Shown: positions 7,023 to 16,452, counted from the stretch's first letter. The stretch is 25,271 bases of DNA from Rhodobacter sp. (GCA_013824045.1 PNND01000508.1:1-25271); one strand, 5' to 3'. Numbers and translations are program-made. Notes: generated from the letters alone by a model not told the origin.

Positions 7023-9356
7023 ATGGGCCAGCAATGGCAGGCGCGGACGATGTCCGCGGACAAAGAAGTTTTGGCAAAAGTCCTGTTCTCGGCTGACATG
7101 ATCGCGCCTTCCTGTGATCAGGGAACGGGAGGAGCTGGCTGCTTTGTGGCGCGCGAATTCCAGCTCACGACTGTTCCTGCTGGGGCAAAACTCCGGATCT
7201 CTGCACTTGGGCTTTATCGTGCATTCCTGAATGGGCAGCGGATTGGCGCGGATCTCTTGACCCCCGGTTGGACATGCTATGACGACCGTATTGCCTTTCA
7301 GACCTACGACATATCGGCGCTGCTTCGCGCCGGGCAGAACCGGCTTGAAATCTGGCTGGGTGATGGGTGGTACCGGTCGCGTCTGATGTGGGCGGCCATT
7401 CCCATTCCCGATACCTGGGGCAGCCGGACAGGGGCGATTGCCGAAATCGTGGCGGGTGGGTCGACCCTTCTCAAGACCGATGAAAGCTGGTCTTCCGGCC
7501 TGACACCTGTGACCGGCAACGGCATTTATCACGGCGAAGACTTTGATGCCCGGATCGCAATCGCTGATACGGCTGGGGTCGAGGTGCTGCCCTTCGACCT
7601 TGATCTTCTTGTCCCGCACGAGACGTCACCCGTTGTAGAGTTGCCCGCCGTTGCGGCGATTGAAAGCTGGACCGACGGTGCGACGACCATTCATGATTTT
7701 GGCCAGAACTGCGGGGCCTATGCGCGCATCACGGCCAAGGGCCCTGCGGGATCGCATGTGCGGGTTGAGTTTTCCGAAGTCATCGGGCCAAAGCGCGATT
7801 TCGACAACCGCAACTATAGATCCGCGCGTGCCGAGCAGCACTTTACCCTGCGGGGTGATGGCGTTGAAACCTACGCACCAATGTTCACCTTCTTTGGCTT
7901 TCGCTATGCGCGTGTCACCCTTTCGGGCGGCGCGGAACTGGTCGACATTCAGCAGGTGCCGATCACATCGGTTCCGGTGCAGGCGGGCGGCTTCACCTGC
8001 GGTGTGGCGGCCGTCAACCGGCTGGTGATGAACACGATCTGGTCGCAACGGTCGAACTTCATCGAAATTCCAACCGATTGCCCGCAGCGCGACGAGCGTT
8101 TGGGATGGACGGGGGACGCGCAGGTTTTTGCCGGAACCGCTGCTTGGCTGGCGGATTGTGAACGGTTTCTGGCCAAGTTCATGCGCGACGTGCGCCACGA
8201 TCAGCGCCCCAATGGCGCCGTGCCGCACTTCTCTCCCGATCCAACGCGGCTGCACCCGATTGAAGGCCGTGGTGATTGGGCTGGGTCTACGGGGTGGGGC
8301 GATGCCATTGTCATCATCCCATGGCAGCTTTACCTGCATTACGGTGATGCCGGGGTGCTGCGCGAGTTCTATCCGGCCATGGTGAAGTGGCTGGACTATC
8401 TGTGGGGCATCTCAAACGGCCCGATCATCCGCCCTGATCCGGAATGGGGCGGCCATGGATTTACCTTTGGGGATTGGCTGCAGCCGGTCGGCGACAACCG
8501 CAAACCACGTCCGACGATTGCCGATGATTGCGCGGCGACGCTGTACCATTACATCTCGACCGACCTGACCGCGCGTATCGCGGGTATCATCGGCGATCAA
8601 AACGGCGCGACTGCCATGCGCCATCGGGCTGAGGCCATCCGCACAGCCATTGCGCATGAGTATTTCAGCCCGTCAGGCCGCATCGCGCATAATGACCAGA
8701 CGTCCTGGGCGTTGGCTTTTCTGCATGATCTGGTGCCACCGCAGCATGTGGATGCCGCAAAAGCGTACTTCCGCCGCGTCGTGGAAGAAGCAGATGGCCT
8801 GATCGGTACCGGCTTTATCGGCACGCCCGCCTTGTTGCCCGCCCTGACCAAGCTGGGCATGACCGATCTTGCCGAAAAGATCTTTCTCAATCGCCGGGTT
8901 CCGGGCTGGCTGTATCAGGTGGATCGCGGCGCAACCTCTATCTGGGAACGCTGGGATTCGATCGGCGAAGATGGCACGATCTATGACCCCGACATGAACA
9001 GCTACAATCATTATGCCTATGGGGCAGTGTGTCAGTGGTTGTTCGAAGCCGTCGCTGGTGTGGCCCCTGTGGCCGAAAGTCCCGGCTTTGATGAGGTCAT
9101 GATTGACCCCCAGATTCTGCCAGCACTGTCGCCGGTTGCGATGTGGCATGACTGCCGCCATGGCCGGATAGAGGCCAATTGGGCCATCGACGGCAGCTTG
9201 GTTTCGTATCGTGTCATGTTGCCTGACGGCGTAGTCGGCCGCCTGCCACCATCGGAAAAACGGCGCGACATGCACCTTAATGGCCTGCCTGTCACGGTGC
9301 CACCGACGGGTCTGGTTCTGGGTGCCGGAACACATGATCTGACATTTCAGAACTGA
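7023..9356 (+). CDS. GH78 alpha-L-rhamnosidase
   Basis: 777 residues from ATG 7023, preceded by GGGGGGAGA about 7 bases upstream; an in-frame GTG at 7005 is less likely. The enzyme hydrolyses terminal alpha-L-rhamnose from glycosides. The N-terminal part has the jelly-roll segments usual in GH78 (ALGLYRAFLNGQRIG, LTPGW, GDGWYRSRL, then IHDFGQNCGAY). The (alpha/alpha)6 catalytic domain contains DCPQRDERLGWTGDAQ with the acidic cluster Asp352, Asp357, Glu358 and Asp365, and GATSIWERWDS with Glu642, the expected general-base position. Length is in the normal range. No signal peptide is visible, so it should act in the cytoplasm on an imported glycoside. It is the first gene of the operon with the CUT1 transporter and lies next to the LacI operator. 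Rhamnose-degrading enzymes are not in the window. Confidence 0.93.
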   Translation: MGQQWQARTMSADKEVLAKVLFSADMIAPSCDQGTGGAGCFVAREFQLTTVPAGAKLRISALGLYRAFLNGQRIGADLLTPGWTCYDDRIAFQTYDISALLRAGQNRLEIWLGDGWYRSRLMWAAIPIPDTWGSRTGAIAEIVAGGSTLLKTDESWSSGLTPVTGNGIYHGEDFDARIAIADTAGVEVLPFDLDLLVPHETSPVVELPAVAAIESWTDGATTIHDFGQNCGAYARITAKGPAGSHVRVEFSEVIGPKRDFDNRNYRSARAEQHFTLRGDGVETYAPMFTFFGFRYARVTLSGGAELVDIQQVPITSVPVQAGGFTCGVAAVNRLVMNTIWSQRSNFIEIPTDCPQRDERLGWTGDAQVFAGTAAWLADCERFLAKFMRDVRHDQRPNGAVPHFSPDPTRLHPIEGRGDWAGSTGWGDAIVIIPWQLYLHYGDAGVLREFYPAMVKWLDYLWGISNGPIIRPDPEWGGHGFTFGDWLQPVGDNRKPRPTIADDCAATLYHYISTDLTARIAGIIGDQNGATAMRHRAEAIRTAIAHEYFSPSGRIAHNDQTSWALAFLHDLVPPQHVDAAKAYFRRVVEEADGLIGTGFIGTPALLPALTKLGMTDLAEKIFLNRRVPGWLYQVDRGATSIWERWDSIGEDGTIYDPDMNSYNHYAYGAVCQWLFEAVAGVAPVAESPGFDEVMIDPQILPALSPVAMWHDCRHGRIEANWAIDGSLVSYRVMLPDGVVGRLPPSEKRRDMHLNGLPVTVPPTGLVLGAGTHDLTFQN

Positions 9357-9401
9357 AGAAACCAAAAGTACCAACTTGGTCCAACGGAGGAGAACCTGAC
9401 C

Positions 9402-10670
9402 ATGAAACTGATCCCAAGCGCTGCCCTGCTATCGGCTTTCATCGTTGCATCCGGCATGGCGCAGGCCGAAACAACGCTTTCCGTGCTGATCGACAATAAC
9501 CCGGAAACCATTGCGGCGTTCGATGCTCTTACGGCGGCCTATACGGCGGCAAATCCCGATGTCACCTTTGACATCGAACAGCGCGCCGGTGGTGCCGAAG
9601 GCGACAACCTTGTCAAGACGCGGTTGGCAACGGGCGAAATGGCTGACGTCTTTGCCTATAACTCGGGGTCGCTGTTTCAGGCGCTTAACCCTTCGGAAAC
9701 ACTGGCTGATCTGTCCGACATTCAGGGCAATGTGATCGACAGCTTCAAACCCGTCGTCACGTCGCCTGATGGCGTTGTGCGGGGCATTCCGTTCGGTGCG
9801 GCAATGGGCGGCGGCATCTATTACAACCGCAAGATCTATGAAGAGCTTGGGCTTTCGGTTCCAAAGACATGGGCCGAGTTCATGGCCAACAACGAAAAGA
9901 TCAAGGCCGCAGGCAAGGTCGCCGTCGCCCAGACCTATGGCGACACCTGGACCAGCCAGCTTTTTGTTCTGGCTGATTTCTATAATGTGCAGTCTGCCGT
10001 TCCGAATTTCGCCGCCGACTATACTGCCAATGCGATCAAGTATGCGACCACGCCCGCCGCAGTGCAGGGCTTCCAGAACCTCGAAGATGTGTTCAAGGGT
10101 GGCTATCTGAACGAAGATTTTGGCGTGGCAAAGTTCGACGAAGGCATGCGCATGGTAGCACTTGGGGAAGCAGCCCATTATCCGATGCTGACCTTCGGGA
10201 TCGGAACGGTAAAGCAGAATTACCCCGACAATGTGAACGACATCGGGTTCTTCGCACAGCCCGGCACAGATGCGGCAAAGAACGGTCTGACTGTCTGGAT
10301 GCCAATGGCGGCTTATGTTCCGGCCACGTCGCCCAATCTGGAAGAAGCCAAGAAGTTCCTGTCCTTTGTGGCGTCAGTCGAAGGCTGCAACACCATGATC
10401 GGGGCCATCGGGGCGACAGGCCCCTATCTGATCGAGGGCTGCGAGTTGCCGACCGATGTTCCGGCATCGGTCGCAGACATGCTGCCCTACTTCCAGACCG
10501 AAGGCATGACGGCGCCCGCGCTGGAATTCCTGTCGCCGATCAAGGGCCCGGCGCTGGAGCAGATCACGGTTGAAGTGGGTTCCGGCATTCGCCCAGCCGC
10601 CGAGGCTGCTGCCCTTTATGATCAGGATGTCGAAAAGCAGGCCAAACAGCTTGGCTTGCCGAACTGGTAA
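9402..10670 (+). CDS. CUT1 ABC sugar transporter, substrate-binding protein
   Basis: 422 residues with a clear Sec signal peptide (MKLIPSAALLSAFIVASGMAQAE) and a strong GGAGG site before ATG 9402. The fold is the extracellular solute-binding protein family 1 (MalE/UgpB type): an NPETIAAFDALTAAY opening, DVFAYNSGSLFQAL, GIPFGAAMGGGIYYNRKIYEELG, and a C-terminal helical region. It captures the sugar in the periplasm and delivers it to the two permeases encoded next. The 45-base gap after the rhamnosidase indicates one operon. Its substrate is presumably a rhamnosylated oligosaccharide or glycoside, because the adjacent GH78 has no export signal. Confidence 0.92.
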   Translation: MKLIPSAALLSAFIVASGMAQAETTLSVLIDNNPETIAAFDALTAAYTAANPDVTFDIEQRAGGAEGDNLVKTRLATGEMADVFAYNSGSLFQALNPSETLADLSDIQGNVIDSFKPVVTSPDGVVRGIPFGAAMGGGIYYNRKIYEELGLSVPKTWAEFMANNEKIKAAGKVAVAQTYGDTWTSQLFVLADFYNVQSAVPNFAADYTANAIKYATTPAAVQGFQNLEDVFKGGYLNEDFGVAKFDEGMRMVALGEAAHYPMLTFGIGTVKQNYPDNVNDIGFFAQPGTDAAKNGLTVWMPMAAYVPATSPNLEEAKKFLSFVASVEGCNTMIGAIGATGPYLIEGCELPTDVPASVADMLPYFQTEGMTAPALEFLSPIKGPALEQITVEVGSGIRPAAEAAALYDQDVEKQAKQLGLPNW

Positions 10671-10686
10671 TCCTCCTTGCCAGTTC

Positions 10687-10712
10687 ACCCCCGCCCGGCT
10701 TTGGGCGGGGGT
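10687..10712 (+). terminator. Strong stem-loop between binding-protein and permease genes
   Basis: CCCCCGCCC (10688-10696) pairs perfectly with GGGCGGGGG (10703-10711) around GGCTTT, and an outer A-T pair extends the stem to 10 bp. Only TCTCTG follows, not a T-run. Such structures between binding-protein and permease genes commonly protect the upstream mRNA and lower downstream expression, so the binding protein should be made in excess. Confidence 0.6.
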
Positions 10713-10753
10713 CTCTGACCACGGCCCAAGCCCATCATCCTGACGGAGCAGCC

Positions 10754-11620
10754 ATGACCGCAAAGCGCAGATCACCCTATCCCTACTGGTTCGTGCTGCC
10801 GGCCGCTGTGGTGTTTACGGTGCTGTTTCTTGTTCCGACCATCGCAAGTTTCTGGTTCAGCATGACGCGGTGGGACCTGTTTCAAACCGAGTTCATCGGG
10901 TGGGATAACTACCGCCAATTCTTCAAGGAACCTTTTCTGGTTCAGGGTCTGACCAACACACTGATCTACGCTGTGGTGACATCCGGCGCGAAAACCATTC
11001 TTGGTCTTTTGCTGGCGGTTTTGCTGACATCGGGCATTCTGTGGCAGGGGTTCCTGCGTTCTGTCGTGTTCTTTCCGGTTCTGGTGTCCACCATCGGCGT
11101 CGGGATCACCTTTGCCGCGCTGATGCATCCGACAAAAGGGGCCATCAATATCGCGCTGAGCTACGTTGGGATTGACGGGCCGTCCTGGCTGTCTGATCCG
11201 ACCCTAGCGCTTTACTCTGTCGCCTTCATCGACATCTGGAAAGGCGTTGGACTCGCCACGCTGATCTATATTGCCGGATTGGCCGCCATCTCGCCCGAGT
11301 ATTACGAGGCAGCGCGGATCGATGGGGCAACGCGCAGTCAGCAGTTCTGGCGCGTGACCGTGCCCTTGGTCCAGCCTGCCACGGTGACCGTGGTCACGCT
11401 ATCGCTGATTGGCGGCTTGCGCAGCTTTGACATCATCTGGGCAACCACCAAAGGCGGGCCAGGCTTTGCGTCGGACGTGCTGGCCAGCGTCATCTACAAA
11501 CAATACCAGGCTGGGTTCTACGGACTGGCCACTGCTGGGAACGTGATCCTGTTCCTGCTGATCGCCATCATCATCCTTCCGCTGACCTGGTGGTTCAACA
11601 AACGCGAGGTGGACCTGTGA
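10754..11620 (+). CDS. CUT1 ABC sugar transporter permease (MalF-type)
   Basis: 288 residues with an ACGGAG site a few bases before ATG 10754. The protein has about six hydrophobic segments, starting with YWFVLPAAVVFTVLFLVPTI, and the permease EAA loop EYYEAARIDGATRSQQFWRV at about 195-215, which contacts the ATPase. The shorter N terminus compared with E. coli MalF is usual for this family outside enterobacteria. It forms the inner-membrane channel with the next gene, whose GTG start overlaps this gene's TGA. It belongs to the rhamnoside operon. Confidence 0.93.
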   Translation: MTAKRRSPYPYWFVLPAAVVFTVLFLVPTIASFWFSMTRWDLFQTEFIGWDNYRQFFKEPFLVQGLTNTLIYAVVTSGAKTILGLLLAVLLTSGILWQGFLRSVVFFPVLVSTIGVGITFAALMHPTKGAINIALSYVGIDGPSWLSDPTLALYSVAFIDIWKGVGLATLIYIAGLAAISPEYYEAARIDGATRSQQFWRVTVPLVQPATVTVVTLSLIGGLRSFDIIWATTKGGPGFASDVLASVIYKQYQAGFYGLATAGNVILFLLIAIIILPLTWWFNKREVDL

Positions 11621-12441
11621 CCAGCCGTCAACGCAACACCGGCATCATCGCCTTTCTCGCCGCCTTCATCATCTTTATCCTGCCTTTTGTCTTCACCTTC
11701 TTCATGGCCGTGAAATCAAGGCAGGAAGCCGCCCTCTTTCTGTTTACCTGGCCCAGCGAATGGCATTTCTGGTCTAATCTGGTTGAGGTGGTTCAGGCAC
11801 GCAACTACATGCTTTTGCTAGCCTATTTCAACTCTACCATCATCACGGTCGGCGCGGTTGCACTTTTGGTCATCTTCGGCGCGATGGTGGGCTATGTGCT
11901 GCAGCGGCGGCCTTCAGGATGGAACAAGCTGATCTATGCCGGTGTGCTGATGGGCCTGATGGTGCCGCCCGCGGTTGTGCCAACGATCTGGGTGCTGCAG
12001 GGCCTGGGGCTGTTCAAAACCATCCACGGGATGATCCTGATTCAGGTGGCCTATGGGCTTGCGTTTTCTGTGCTGCTTTATCGAAGCTTCATCGCGACAA
12101 TCCCGCGCGATCTGGACGAGGCCGCCATTATCGACGGCGCAAAGCCATGGGCGATTTTCTTCAAGGTCATTCTGCCCTTGCTGAAGCCGGTCACGGTGAC
12201 GCTGATCCTTGTGCAATCCATCGCCATCTTCAACGATTTCACCAATCCGCTGTACTATCTGCCGGGTCGGGAAAACGTCACGGTTCAGCTGACGCTTTTC
12301 AACTTTCAAAGCCAGTTTCAAAGCCAATTCAACCTGTTGTTCATGAACATCCTGCTGGTGACAATCCCGCCCTTGATCGTCTTCGTGATCTTCAACCGAC
12401 AAATCGTGGCCGGCATGACCGCCGGCGCCGTGAAAGGATAG
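11617..12441 (+). CDS. CUT1 ABC sugar transporter permease (MalG-type)
   Basis: 274 residues from GTG 11617, which overlaps the upstream stop as GTGA and is preceded by GAGG. An upstream in-frame ATG would cut into the previous gene. Six membrane segments are visible, starting with [20 protein letters not shown]. The EAA loop is [20 protein letters not shown], close to the family consensus. It pairs with the preceding permease to make the translocation pore. The overlap implies coupled translation in equal amounts. Confidence 0.93.
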   Translation: MTSRQRNTGIIAFLAAFIIFILPFVFTFFMAVKSRQEAALFLFTWPSEWHFWSNLVEVVQARNYMLLLAYFNSTIITVGAVALLVIFGAMVGYVLQRRPSGWNKLIYAGVLMGLMVPPAVVPTIWVLQGLGLFKTIHGMILIQVAYGLAFSVLLYRSFIATIPRDLDEAAIIDGAKPWAIFFKVILPLLKPVTVTLILVQSIAIFNDFTNPLYYLPGRENVTVQLTLFNFQSQFQSQFNLLFMNILLVTIPPLIVFVIFNRQIVAGMTAGAVKG

Positions 12442-12445
12442 CGGC

Positions 12446-13426
12446 ATGACCTCTGTCAAACTCAAGTCCGTCAAGAAAAGCTTTGGCGCTGTCGACATCA
12501 TCAAGGGTATCGATTTGACGATTGAAGACGGCGAGTTTTGTGTCTTTGTCGGTCCGTCGGGCTGCGGAAAGTCCACATTGCTGCGCATCATCTCGGGGCT
12601 TGAAGAGGCGACCGAAGGCACGATCGAAATCGACGGCCGTGACGTGACAGGCGAGGAGCCGTCAAAACGTGGGATCGCGATGGTGTTTCAAAGCTATGCG
12701 CTTTACCCGCATCTGACTGTGCGGGAAAATGTGGGGTTTGGTCTGTCATTGGCCAAACTGCCAAAGGACGTGATACGTCAGAAGGTGGACGCTGCCGCCG
12801 AAGCCCTGCAACTGACCCACCTTTTGGACCGCAAGCCAAAGGCGTTGTCAGGTGGGCAGCGGCAGCGCGTTGCTATTGGCCGCGCCATGGTGCGCGACCC
12901 CAAGGTTTTCCTGCTGGACGAGCCGCTGTCGAACCTTGACGCCGCCTTGCGGGCGCAGATGCGGATCGAGCTGACCGACCTGCACCGCAAGCTGGGCGCG
13001 ACGATGATCTACGTGACCCATGATCAGGTCGAAGCAATGACAATGGCTGACAAGATCGTGGTGCTGAATAGTGGTAGGATTGAACAGGTCGGCAGCCCGA
13101 TGGACCTGTACAACAATCCCGTTAGCCCCTTCGTTGCCGGTTTCATCGGCAGCCCGAAGATGAACCTCTATGACGGTCCTGTCGCAGCGGCCCAAGGCTG
13201 CAAGACCTATGGCATCCGCCCCGAACATGTGGTGCTTTCTGCCACGAACGGCACCTGGAAAGGCTCCGTCCGGCACGTGGAACACCTTGGCGCGGATACG
13301 GTTGTCTATCTTGTGGTTCCAGAGATGGGTGAAATCGTTGTCCGCGTCTCAGGAGATTTCAAGGCTGCCCACGGCGATATCCTTTGGGCCAGTCCCGTCG
13401 CCGGACGGGAATTCAGGTTCAATTGA
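12446..13426 (+). CDS. CUT1 ABC sugar transporter ATPase (MalK/UgpC-type)
   Basis: 326 residues, starting 4 bases after the preceding stop with an AAAGGA site. It powers sugar import at the inner membrane. The nucleotide-binding domain is complete: Walker [11 protein letters not shown]-loop [10 protein letters not shown], signature LSGGQRQR, Walker [10 protein letters not shown] with the D-loop NLDA, and switch His in YVTHDQVEA. The C-terminal domain includes the GIRPEH element of the TOBE region but is short. The protein ends REFRFN without the FD..G..L tail seen in many relatives of about 360 residues. The two permease EAA loops just upstream are its expected partners. Confidence 0.93.
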   Translation: MTSVKLKSVKKSFGAVDIIKGIDLTIEDGEFCVFVGPSGCGKSTLLRIISGLEEATEGTIEIDGRDVTGEEPSKRGIAMVFQSYALYPHLTVRENVGFGLSLAKLPKDVIRQKVDAAAEALQLTHLLDRKPKALSGGQRQRVAIGRAMVRDPKVFLLDEPLSNLDAALRAQMRIELTDLHRKLGATMIYVTHDQVEAMTMADKIVVLNSGRIEQVGSPMDLYNNPVSPFVAGFIGSPKMNLYDGPVAAAQGCKTYGIRPEHVVLSATNGTWKGSVRHVEHLGADTVVYLVVPEMGEIVVRVSGDFKAAHGDILWASPVAGREFRFN

Positions 13427-13441
13427 AACGGGTTGAATCGG

Positions 13442-13465
13442 CTTCGCAGGAACGGACGAAGTTTT
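13442..13465 (+). terminator. Weak stem-loop plus T-run after the transporter operon
   Basis: CTTCG (13442-13446) pairs with CGAAG (13457-13461) and is followed directly by TTTT. The stem is only 5 bp with a 10-base loop, so it is a marginal terminator candidate. Beyond it lie a small palindrome CTGTCAGACAG (13496-13506) and an AT-rich stretch that probably holds the esterase promoter. Confidence 0.28.
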
Positions 13466-13580
13466 CAGCACCAGAACTAATTTAGGCCAAAGCATCTGTC
13501 AGACAGACGGAGATCAACGCCCGCACCGTTTAACGACGATTATCATTCTGTTCAGCTTTAAAAACAAAAGGACACAGCAC

Positions 13581-15263
13581 ATGCAATCCTCTTCATTCCT
13601 GCGATCCAGCCTGCTTGGAACACTTGCTTCCGCCTTCTGCTTTGCCGGCAGCATCGCATTGGCGGAAGGTACCTATGATGCGACCTTGGCGCTGGACCCC
13701 GCCGACTTTACTACCGTCACTATCACATTGGATGGCAAACCGTTTTCCCTGCGCCGCTATGATGCCGTCTACGTCGGGAACCCGGTGGCAATGGCGTCAG
13801 AACAACCCGCCCGCAGCATGGGGCCGGGCGGTAGCCCAGCCGCTGCGGAAACCCAGACTCTGGCCGACCTGCTTGCCTATCAACGGCTGGTTATCTTCGT
13901 GCCCGAAACCGCGACAGACACGTCTGCCATGATCCTGAACGTGGTCAACTCTGGCTGGTTTGCCAGCGAATTGCGCCCCGGCATCGAGGAAGGCGGCACC
14001 TATGTCTCTGACAATGATACCGACAAGGCAGGTGCCGCGCTTGCGGCGGGCTATGTCTATGTCGATGTCGGCAGCCGTGGGCGCGGCATTGTGGCCGCCG
14101 ATGGCAGCCTGCCCGGCAAGGCGCCCGCCGCTGTGGTGGATACCAAGGCCGCCATCCGCTTTTTGCGCCTGAACGATGCCGCATTGCCCGGCTCGGCCGA
14201 GAGGATCGTAATCACCGGCACGTCAGGCGGGGGTGGATTGTCCACGGTGGTGGCAGCCAGCGGGAACAGCCCCGACTTCTTGCCGTTTCTTGCCGAAATT
14301 GGCGCAGCGGGCGTTGCTGCGGATGGCACCAGCACCCTTGCCGACGATGTCTTTGCCGTGATCGCCTATTGCCCGATCACCGATCTTTCCCATGCCGACA
14401 TGGCCTATGAATGGTTGTATCAGGGCATCCGTACCGCAGAAAACACTGCAAACGGCAGTTGGTCTGATGTGGCGCAGGCTGCGTCTGCGGAACTTGCCGC
14501 AGGCTATCCAGCCTATCTTGCCAGCCTTGGACTGAGCCTTGCCGATGGCACGCCGCTGACGGCAGACACCATGAAAGCCGCCATTGCCGCCGAAGTCACC
14601 CGTGAGGTTGAGCGTTATGCCGCAACCGGCGGTGCAATCCCTGCGATGGGAGAGATGTTCCAGATCACCCTGCGCTCACGCGAAGGGGACAAGCAAATCG
14701 AGATGGAAAACACTTGGCTTTCTTTCGAAAACGGCAAAGTGACGGCACTTGATGTAGACTCTTATCTGCGATTTGTCGCACAGACCTCTGCCCTGAAAAC
14801 CGTGCCCGCCTTTGATCGCACTGCCAATAGTGGGAATGAGGGGATCGATGGTGAAAACTCTCTTTTCGGCACAGGCGCACAGGCCTATGCCAACTTCTCG
14901 GCGTTCGGCTGGAACAACAATGAAGTTGCAGGCGACGGGTCGGGTGCCGATGATACGGGTATGGATTGGGCCACCTACACGGCGGGCGATGGGGCGGCGC
15001 TGCTGGCGCAAACCCGGATGGTCAACCCGCTGACTTATCTGGGCACTGAGGCCAAAGCAGCTCCTTATTGGTATGTGCGCCACGGAATGATTGACCGCGA
15101 CACTGCCTTTGCGGTTGAAGTCACGCTGGCCAATGCGGCCCGGATGGACGCTGACGTAAAATCGGTTGATTTCGGGCTGCACTGGATGACCGCACATAGC
15201 GGCGACTATGACGTACAAACCGCCTATGGCTGGCTTGCGGGCGTGCTGGCGGAAGCTGAGTAG
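13581..15263 (+). CDS. Secreted tannase / feruloyl-esterase-like serine hydrolase
   Basis: 560 residues with a signal peptide (cleavage near ALA-EG, residue 28-29) and an AAGGA site before ATG 13581. The nucleophile elbow is GTSGGGG with Ser215. The C-terminal block YVRHGMIDRDTAF provides Asp507, and TAHSGDYDV provides His539. This order and the Asp-His separation of 32 residues match the Ser-Asp-His layout I recall for Lactobacillus plantarum (subtype B) tannase. The family cleaves galloyl, feruloyl or related acyl esters. Being exported, it would act in the periplasm or outside. It sits 154 bases after the transporter operon, so it may be separately promoted but is likely co-regulated. A role in deacylating a plant or algal rhamnoside before uptake is inferred; a different acyl specificity is possible. 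Confidence 0.82.
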   Translation: MQSSSFLRSSLLGTLASAFCFAGSIALAEGTYDATLALDPADFTTVTITLDGKPFSLRRYDAVYVGNPVAMASEQPARSMGPGGSPAAAETQTLADLLAYQRLVIFVPETATDTSAMILNVVNSGWFASELRPGIEEGGTYVSDNDTDKAGAALAAGYVYVDVGSRGRGIVAADGSLPGKAPAAVVDTKAAIRFLRLNDAALPGSAERIVITGTSGGGGLSTVVAASGNSPDFLPFLAEIGAAGVAADGTSTLADDVFAVIAYCPITDLSHADMAYEWLYQGIRTAENTANGSWSDVAQAASAELAAGYPAYLASLGLSLADGTPLTADTMKAAIAAEVTREVERYAATGGAIPAMGEMFQITLRSREGDKQIEMENTWLSFENGKVTALDVDSYLRFVAQTSALKTVPAFDRTANSGNEGIDGENSLFGTGAQAYANFSAFGWNNNEVAGDGSGADDTGMDWATYTAGDGAALLAQTRMVNPLTYLGTEAKAAPYWYVRHGMIDRDTAFAVEVTLANAARMDADVKSVDFGLHWMTAHSGDYDVQTAYGWLAGVLAEAE

Positions 15264-15384
15264 TCTGCGCGTTAAGGGCGGCCGTAGAAATTAGTGCTCT
15301 GCGACCGCCGATAACTCAGTCGCTCCGCGGTCTGATATGTCGCGCGTGCCGTTTGCCACCTCGTTTGTGACCAAGGTCACCCGT

Positions 15385-15888
15385 GGACGCTTCCATGGGG
15401 ATCTCCGGGTCCCGGACAGGTTCAAGGATTTGGGGCTCGCAGATGAGGCCTGCTTGTTTTTCGGCACGCGCCATCCGGCCAAGAGCCGTTGCAAATTTTT
15501 CAGGCTGCCCTCGTAACCATGCTTTTGGATCAAAAGGAGCAGTGTAGTGCCGCGGCGAATGCGGTTCATCCAGCATGGCTTCAGGTATTCTTCAAAACAC
15601 CATGCGGGGGAGCGCTTGCGCGTAGCAACCGCAGCGATCCCGGCTTTTGACTACCACCTCAGGATCACGCCTCAGCCAGTTGGTGCACGTAACGACATTA
15701 CGATCTTCGAAAACATCGATAACCGTGCCACGCTCGATGTCGATGATGATCGGGCCGTCGGTCTGCGCTTTCCGCCAACTCCAATCATCGATCCCGATTA
15801 TCTGCGCGTGTAGCCCCAGGATCTCCGGGAAGGTAAACCCATTAAACGGATACGACCCTCTTGCAGAAACGGATCTGCCCGGAGGCAC
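15385..15888 (-). pseudogene. Decayed ISL3-family transposase
   Basis: On the minus strand, the frame from about 15801 downward reads IIGIDDWSWRKAQTDG, then IIIDIERGTVIDVFEDR and VVVKSRDRCGCYAQALP. This is the catalytic core of ISL3-family transposases, with GIDD and a second Asp. It stops at 15592. The next ISL3 block (YLKPCW...RRGTTLLLLIQKHGYEGSL) continues in another frame from about 15590 to 15462, and a third piece (MARAEKQAG, EPVRDPE) in yet another frame to about 15385. The expected segment between core and tail (VADRWHL and following) is missing. At least two frameshifts and one internal deletion make it non-functional. The N-terminal zinc-finger region is also absent. Terminal inverted repeats were not found. 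Flanking bases 15264-15384 and 15889-15924 hold nothing else recognisable. Confidence 0.8.
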
Positions 15889-15924
15889 GCTGGCCAGCCG
15901 GGCAAATCTCCCGCTTTTGCAGGA

Positions 15925-16452
15925 TCAGTTCGGGGTAATCACAAGACGCGCGACGCCTTCTTGCACCATGACAAGCTCGCGGCGGCCCTCGTCATTGCCG
16001 ATATCATAAAGGTCGAAGACAACCTCGCCACCTTCGGGCGTCACTTCCCACGTGCCGGTGATCACCGTGTCCTCGCCCTCGCCGTAGCCGCCCTTGGCGT
16101 AGAAGCGCAGAAGCGGCGAGGTGATGAAGTAATCGGCGGCGGCGGTCTCACCGGCGGCGATATGGGGACCTTCGCCGTTTCGGTTACCAAGGATCGGGCC
16201 GGCATATCCGGTGCCAATCTTAGCGTTCAGCGGGCGCGGATCGCCGTCCAGGATCGCGCCGATGAAATCGTCAGTGATGTAGTCTTCCGTGAACAGAAAC
16301 GGCTGGGCAATCGCGTCGTCGGCGATCACGAGCGGCGCCATGTAGTGGTCGGGCTCCTCGCGCAGGTTGGTGATGGAGAAGTTGAAGTCCTGCGCCGAAG
16401 CCGCGCCGCCAAAAGCCATGAGCGCGCCGATTGCAAGAAGTGTCGTCTTCAT
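15925..16452 (-). CDS. Small secreted spondin-like protein
   Basis: 175 residues from ATG 16452-16450, chosen for its excellent GGGAGGA site and clean signal peptide (MKTTLLAIGALMAFGGAASA). The mature protein starts QDFNFSITNL and contains MAPLVIADDA, LDGDPRPLNAK, an AAGET turn and VVFDLYDIGND. These resemble bacterial spondin-N domain proteins, which are exported beta-sandwich proteins of about 170-220 residues with a conserved TNL start and a late D-x-G motif. The match is by eye and moderate. No enzyme motif and no cysteine were seen. It is divergent from the TRAP binding-protein gene with a 267-base AT-rich gap. Its role is unknown. Confidence 0.75.
   Translation of the reverse strand: MKTTLLAIGALMAFGGAASAQDFNFSITNLREEPDHYMAPLVIADDAIAQPFLFTEDYITDDFIGAILDGDPRPLNAKIGTGYAGPILGNRNGEGPHIAAGETAAADYFITSPLLRFYAKGGYGEGEDTVITGTWEVTPEGGEVVFDLYDIGNDEGRRELVMVQEGVARLVITPN

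Noticed and set aside
6893..7099. Upstream extension of the LacI-type gene giving a 414-residue protein
   Set aside because: It would run through the divergent promoter and operator. ATG 6892 has a good AAGGA site and places the HTH at the normal position.
9370..9380. ACCAACTTGGT inverted repeat before the sugar-binding-protein gene
   Set aside because: Only 5-bp arms around a single base, unlike the 14-bp LacI operator, and inside a short operon gap. Likely chance.
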